From Priapulus caudatus (lineage: Eukaryota > Priapulida > Priapulimorpha > Priapulimorphida > Priapulidae), in NCBI RefSeq assembly GCF_000485595.1, contig NW_014577651.1, forward strand, positions 172,298-194,663: a stretch of DNA of 22,366 bases. Reading direction: 5' to 3'. This document shows, piece by piece, positions 14,214 to 20,200 of this stretch (the stretch's first letter is position 1; each line of letters begins with the position of its first letter). Position numbers and translations under genes: made by a program. Under the pieces are notes generated by a model. The model had not been told where the DNA came from and did not search any database. It saw only the letters and a list, made by a program, of their open reading frames with translations.

Positions 14214-17200
14214 TTACAAATGCAGTGTCACTCCCAGGTCCCTAAGATCTTTCTGTGACAGCAGCGGTGCAATGATGTCCTGTCCAAATCGATCGTAAAT
14301 CAAGATCTAGAAAAAAAATTTATACAATTTTAAGCAAATTCGGCTTCATTTCTTTCCTATCACAGAATAATCTAGTACACACATGTATGTAATATTACTA
14401 CACTATGTGTAGTCCAGGCATATGAGACAGACAAATGGTGAAAGGGAGGAACATTCTATGGGGGTCTGGGGGCAGGCCCCCCCGAAAATTTTTGAAAATT
14501 ATAAGAGCTCTCTAAGATGCAATCTAGAGCCATTTCAGGGTACTCCAATAGCTCACAACTAGCAACACTTTTTGGTGGAAAAGGAAGAAATTATGCATAT
14601 AACATAGTCACTTACTGTAAAATTTTGATGGGCACTGGGGAATTCCGTCTGTGTTGAGTGTGTCCAAAGTAAATGTATTTTGTAGACATACATACTGTAC
14701 TATAGGCTAGCTACAGCCAGAGGCTTTACGCCAATAATGCGAACCACCTAAGTAACTCCACTATTTATACCACGCTCACGGCCGCTATAGTAGATCCAGT
14801 CAGCTAGTGTTAGAATTTGCGCGATGGTGTGCACACGATAGTGGGCGTCCTAAAAATCTTCTAGCCAATCACGTTGCTAAATTTTTCTTCCATAGCTGCG
14901 GCTATACGGTTTGGGAAGTTTGGGAATCGCAAATTCGCTCCCCGCCCGCCTATACAATGCTCACTACATAAGATAAATGAACAGTGATACCAGTCGATTG
15001 CTGTACTTCGACGTACTCTGCTTTTATCATTATGTTAGCAAGCATACATTAAGACAATGATACGAGTAGAAGCGCTCCGGATAGTTACCGAGTCAGTGTG
15101 TTCACATGTACGCGATCGTCCGAGCCCACGGAGGTATTCTTACCCCACCCCCCAGAAAAAAAATATATTTAAAAAAAACTCACGTTAAGTCAGTCAGTAC
15201 AGTTGCACTCAAAATAACTGACAGAGAACATGACAATAATATCCTATGCTTCTAAAAGGCAGGCAGTATTTATAACACCAACCTTCCATGTTGGTTCAGC
15301 ACTTTGCTTTGCAGGAACCTGGCCAAAGTTCAGCATCTGCTTCAATGCAGCTACAGAAAAGAGAACAACAACCAATGGATCATGTCATCGTAGCATCGTT
15401 GAAAATTTTTGGGATTGAAAAGCGCACGAAAAACTATAATAAAACTTAAATAACCCTAATTACCTCAATGACTACGCCCACCGCATGCCACTCTCGATGT
15501 TTACTCGGTGACGTGGCCCTCCCAAATCCCATTGGTTGATACAAATCACGTGCCTCAAACTCCTCAATGACGCCAGTGTTGTCAAGGCACATCCATAATA
15601 CAGAAACCCAATGATCCTCAATAGCCGAACGCCTAATGCACAGACGACACGGCTGAAATGTAGTTGGATCGAATCCCATCTGTTTTTTAATTATTTTTCT
15701 GTTTTCTGTATTTTTCTATGTTTATCGATTTAACTATTTTTTCCCAATTAACGCAAATATTTACATAATTTATTTACAACAATTTAATAACAACAAATTT
15801 TTTTTTTCCATAGGGTTAGGGTTAGGGTCACAATGCACCATAAAACAGGAGTTTGAGGCACGTGCTTTGTATCAACCAATGGGATTTGGGAGCTATGCAG
15901 GCCCTAGCTGCATGTGTGTAACACAGCTGTATATTTCGCCGTCGTTGAATTTCTCTTGCGTTTCGCGTGATTGACGGAGCAGTTCTTCATTGATTCTCAT
16001 GCAATAGCGATGTTTCATGCTAATAAACATTGACGTCATATGCGCACATGCGGAGTTTAACGGTTGGCAGCAAGCAGATGCGTGATATTGTTCGATACAA
16101 GCACACGCACGCACGCACGCACGCACACACGCAGGCACGTGTACGTGCACACGCACGCACGCACGTCTACGTGCACATGCATGCACGCACGCACGCACAC
16201 GTACCTGCACACACACGCACGTACGCACACATGCACACACGTGTACCTGCACACGTACACACGCACGCACGCACGAACGTGTACCTGCACACGCGCGCAC
16301 ACGCACGCACGCACGTGTACGTGCACACACGGACGCACGCATGCATGCACGCACGTGTAAGTTTACACGCACGCACGCATGCACGTGTACGTACACACGC
16401 ATGCACGCACGCACGTGTACGTGCACACGCACGCACACACTCATGCACGCACGTGTACGTGCACACGCACGCACTCACGCATGCACGCACGTGTACGTGC
16501 ACACGCACGCACGCACGTATACGTGCACATGCACACGCGTGCACACGCACGCACGCACGCACGCACGTGTACGTGCACACACACGGACGCACGTACGCAA
16601 CGCAAGTTCACACGCACGCACGCACGCACGCACACACGCACGCATGCACGCACGTGTACGTGCACACACACGGACGCACGCACGCATGTACACACGTGTA
16701 AGTTCACACGCACGCACGCACGCACGTGTACGTACACACGCATGCACGCACGCACATTCATGCATGCACGTGTACGTGCACACGCACGCACGCACGCACG
16801 TATACGTGCACATGCACACGCGCGCGCACACACACACACGCGCACACACACGCACGCACGCACATGTACGTGCACACACACGGACGCACGCACACACTCA
16901 TGCATGCACGTGTACGTGCACACGCACGCACGCACGCACGCACGTATAAGTTCACACGCACGCACGCACGCACACACGCACGCATGCACGCACGTGTACG
17001 TGCACACGCACTCACGCATCACGCACGTGTACGTGCACTACATAAACAGCGCTTTCTATCAGAACATGTGGTCATTCATCTGTAAATGTCAAGCAGCAGG
17101 GTTCGCTTTTGCCAACCACAAGACATAACAAATACACGTGACCTGATCTATGACGTCACGTGAAACATCGCTATTAGACCTGCGCGATGGCGTGTGCATA

Positions 17201-20200
17201 TGTTTGGTAGTGAATTAGACCCGCTAAAATTCGAGACTGTTCGCTGGCAGAAATTGATCCGTGCGCCGGCCTTTCGATTTGGCGCACGGATCAATAGCTG
17301 CCAGCGCGTGATACTTTCGTAGGACGTTCCCGCGGTCGTGTGCGCCTTGCCGCGAAACTGCGCGCAAGATCCGCGCTCAGCGGGCAGTATCAACACCTCT
17401 CAGGCGACGCGTCTCTGGTATCCGGTCTCTCATCTGGTTCGCCTGTGGCCTAGCACTAGAGCTACGTCGGAGGCCACAAACACATTCGCTCTTCGTCCAA
17501 CAATCCACTTTTCAAAGAATCAGGATGGGGCATATCACCATCAAGGGTCTTTAGAAGTTTCTTAATATGCCCGTCCTTCTGTTTGGAAACTTCTTCAGGG
17601 GTATGCAGAAGAGGTAGTTTCAAGTCATTTGCCACCTATGCCAGCAGCAAGAACTTACCTTCTCCCTGACACTGATACTAGCTGTCGTTTCCTCACGAAA
17701 TCTTTCAAAACTGTCACTGACCAAGTTTCTACAATCTCTAGTTAATAATGTTTTAAATACGTCGTCACTCATATTTATATATGTTAATAATCTAACCCTG
17801 TCAGTGCTATGATGAAAATAATAAATTTTGCGCAGAGGATGATATTTTCCATCTACAAAATGCCACAGCCAGCGTTTGTTTATCCCCGTTGTCACCTTGT
17901 CCAATATGTGCATCGATCTGCATTTCATAGACTTGTTTACATATATATGCCAACAAAACTAGCACGTGATTTTTGCTCTCGCAAGATGACACTGACCTTA
18001 ATCCTATCTCTACACTAGGTTAATTACTGTTGTAAGAATTCCAAGATAGGTACCACACTACCGTACTACTGTTATAATAGCAGAAACTCATAATAATTTT
18101 TATGCTGAAGTAATCAGCAACATGTACACCAGCTGACAGGTCAGACTAAATTTGTCTCAATTAAATCATTTCTCAATTTATTTGTGAGAAAATCTTTTTA
18201 ACCAGCATTTGCCACGGTATTATGTTATAATCACACAGTTTGGAAAGGGGTTATTGTTGAAAGTTGACAAACCCCATACTTGCATTACTGCGCATGTGTG
18301 AGAACTAATACAAGACTGGCGAATGTGCGTGAAAACCATACAGAATTCAATGAGTATAATGGCCACCTTGTTTTCATTTCTCCCTTAGGCCAAAACAAAA
18401 TATAGGTGTGGTTACCGTTTCCCGACCGACCCTATTTATTCCCAGCGACCCTAAACATTTTATTGTCAATTTTCTTTAAAAAGTAAAAAAATAAATAAAT
18501 ATGAATTGGAATTGGTGCTTCAAAAGGCACAACGCGCATCCTTCGGACATGGTTCTTAAATAAAATGTTTCAATAAAATAAAATGTTTTCCCTACCTACC
18601 TACCCTATTTTTTTTCAGCATGAAACGGTAACCACACCTATATTTTGTTTTGGCCTTATTAAATCTCAAAAATGCTCGCTGATACATAAATACATACTTG
18701 GCAATAGCGTGCATAAATGGTGCCGAAGTACAGAGAATCGGTAAGAGCCATCAGAAGTTAACTAGGTATTGTACGTGTTACAGCACTCTGTTAGCTACAA
18801 CTACAAGGTTTGGTCGCTACATTCGCTTGTGACGTTCTCGCTACATAGTGAGAAGCGAGAAAGGGCCAAATCCTAGTTTAGCAAACAGTTGTCAGAAACA
18901 AAATTACTCTTGATATTAGTCTTAACATTAACTTCCACTCGTAAACCGTTGACAGAAACATCGCACTGTTACGAGAATGAAAAATCCTCAAAAATATCCT
19001 CTTAACATTACGAGAGACCCCCCCGTAACTTTAATATTAAGATGAAAATAACACATTTACACTACGAATTACAATTATAGTGATATTATATTTTATAATA
19101 ATGAATAAAATGTGTGTTTTTCTTGAAAACACGTCAAAATCATTCATTATCTACCTTTCATAAAACAAAACAAAACATTTACAAATGGTGTATGGCATTT
19201 GTTCTCTTGTTTTAACTACTTTGTCACTTGCCACGACTCTCGCGTCTCATGTTACAGTGTGAGAATTTGTCTTGTTGTGCAGAATAAATTCATGACCATG
19301 TCGTTTTTCATCAAATATTATTTACCTGTGGTTAGCCATCATAATATGCATAAATTACTGTGATGTACAATAAATGTGTATGAATTTGAATTAAATTGTG
19401 ATCGATTCTCATCGAATCAGCAGCCTTGTGACATGAAATTATGAAGTTCATGTTATCGTGAGTTTGCTCGTAGCTACGATGTGTTTCTGTCAACGCTACT
19501 CTCGTAACGTTAACATTAGTGGTAAGTGTTATCATAGCATTAACATTAACATTAACTTTACAATGTTTCTGACAACGGCCCAAAATGATTTGTTTAGCAT
19601 GTGAAAATGTGGTCTGGGGTCCCAAACTATGCTTGATCCGGCTTGTGCACCAACAGGCAACTTGTGCTGTGGACTGTGGTGTACCATTCAGCGCCATGTA
19701 CAATGACGTGGTTAGCGTGAAAATGAACGAGCACAAGACAGTCGACACGGTGTTGCCTAAGTATTGGCCGTTACTCGGTGAGGCATTACTCGTAGCTGAT
19801 CTTTCAATATATAGTCAAGATGCAAGATTCAAGAAATTTGTTTGTGCATAAGACCACAGGCCTTTGGAAGTTGGAGGCTCAAGTTTCAAGAAGAGTATCA
19901 GAGCGAAGCGGAATATATTCTCGCCGCTTCGCTCTTACAGGTACCAGGGGCCCGTTGTCAGAAACATCGTAAAGTTAATGCTAATGTTGATGCTACGATA
20001 ACACTTACGACTAATGTTAATGCTACGAGAGTAGCGTTGAGAGAAACACATCGTAGCTACGAGCAAACTCACGATAACAGGAACTTCATAAGTTCATGTC
20101 ACAAGGCTGCTGATTGGATGAGAATCGATCACAAAATTCAAATTAATAAACATTTATTGTACATCACAGTAATTTATGCATATTGTGATGGCTAACCACA

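Noticed and set aside
15811-15827. TTAGGG run as a telomere or chromosome end
   Set aside because: Only two to three units, embedded in an intron; such short runs are common by chance or repair.
16030-17128. Long overlapping ORFs (up to about 250 codons) on both strands across the CACG array
   Set aside because: They are open in all six phases because the repeat contains no stop codons; the peptides are H/T/R- or V/C/R-rich periodic sequence.
19332-20195. ORF shared by copies A and B (both contain KVNx[12 protein letters not shown] and [10 protein letters not shown])
   Set aside because: Two copies keep the frame, but nearly all differences between them change the amino acid, so there is no sign of selection on a protein.
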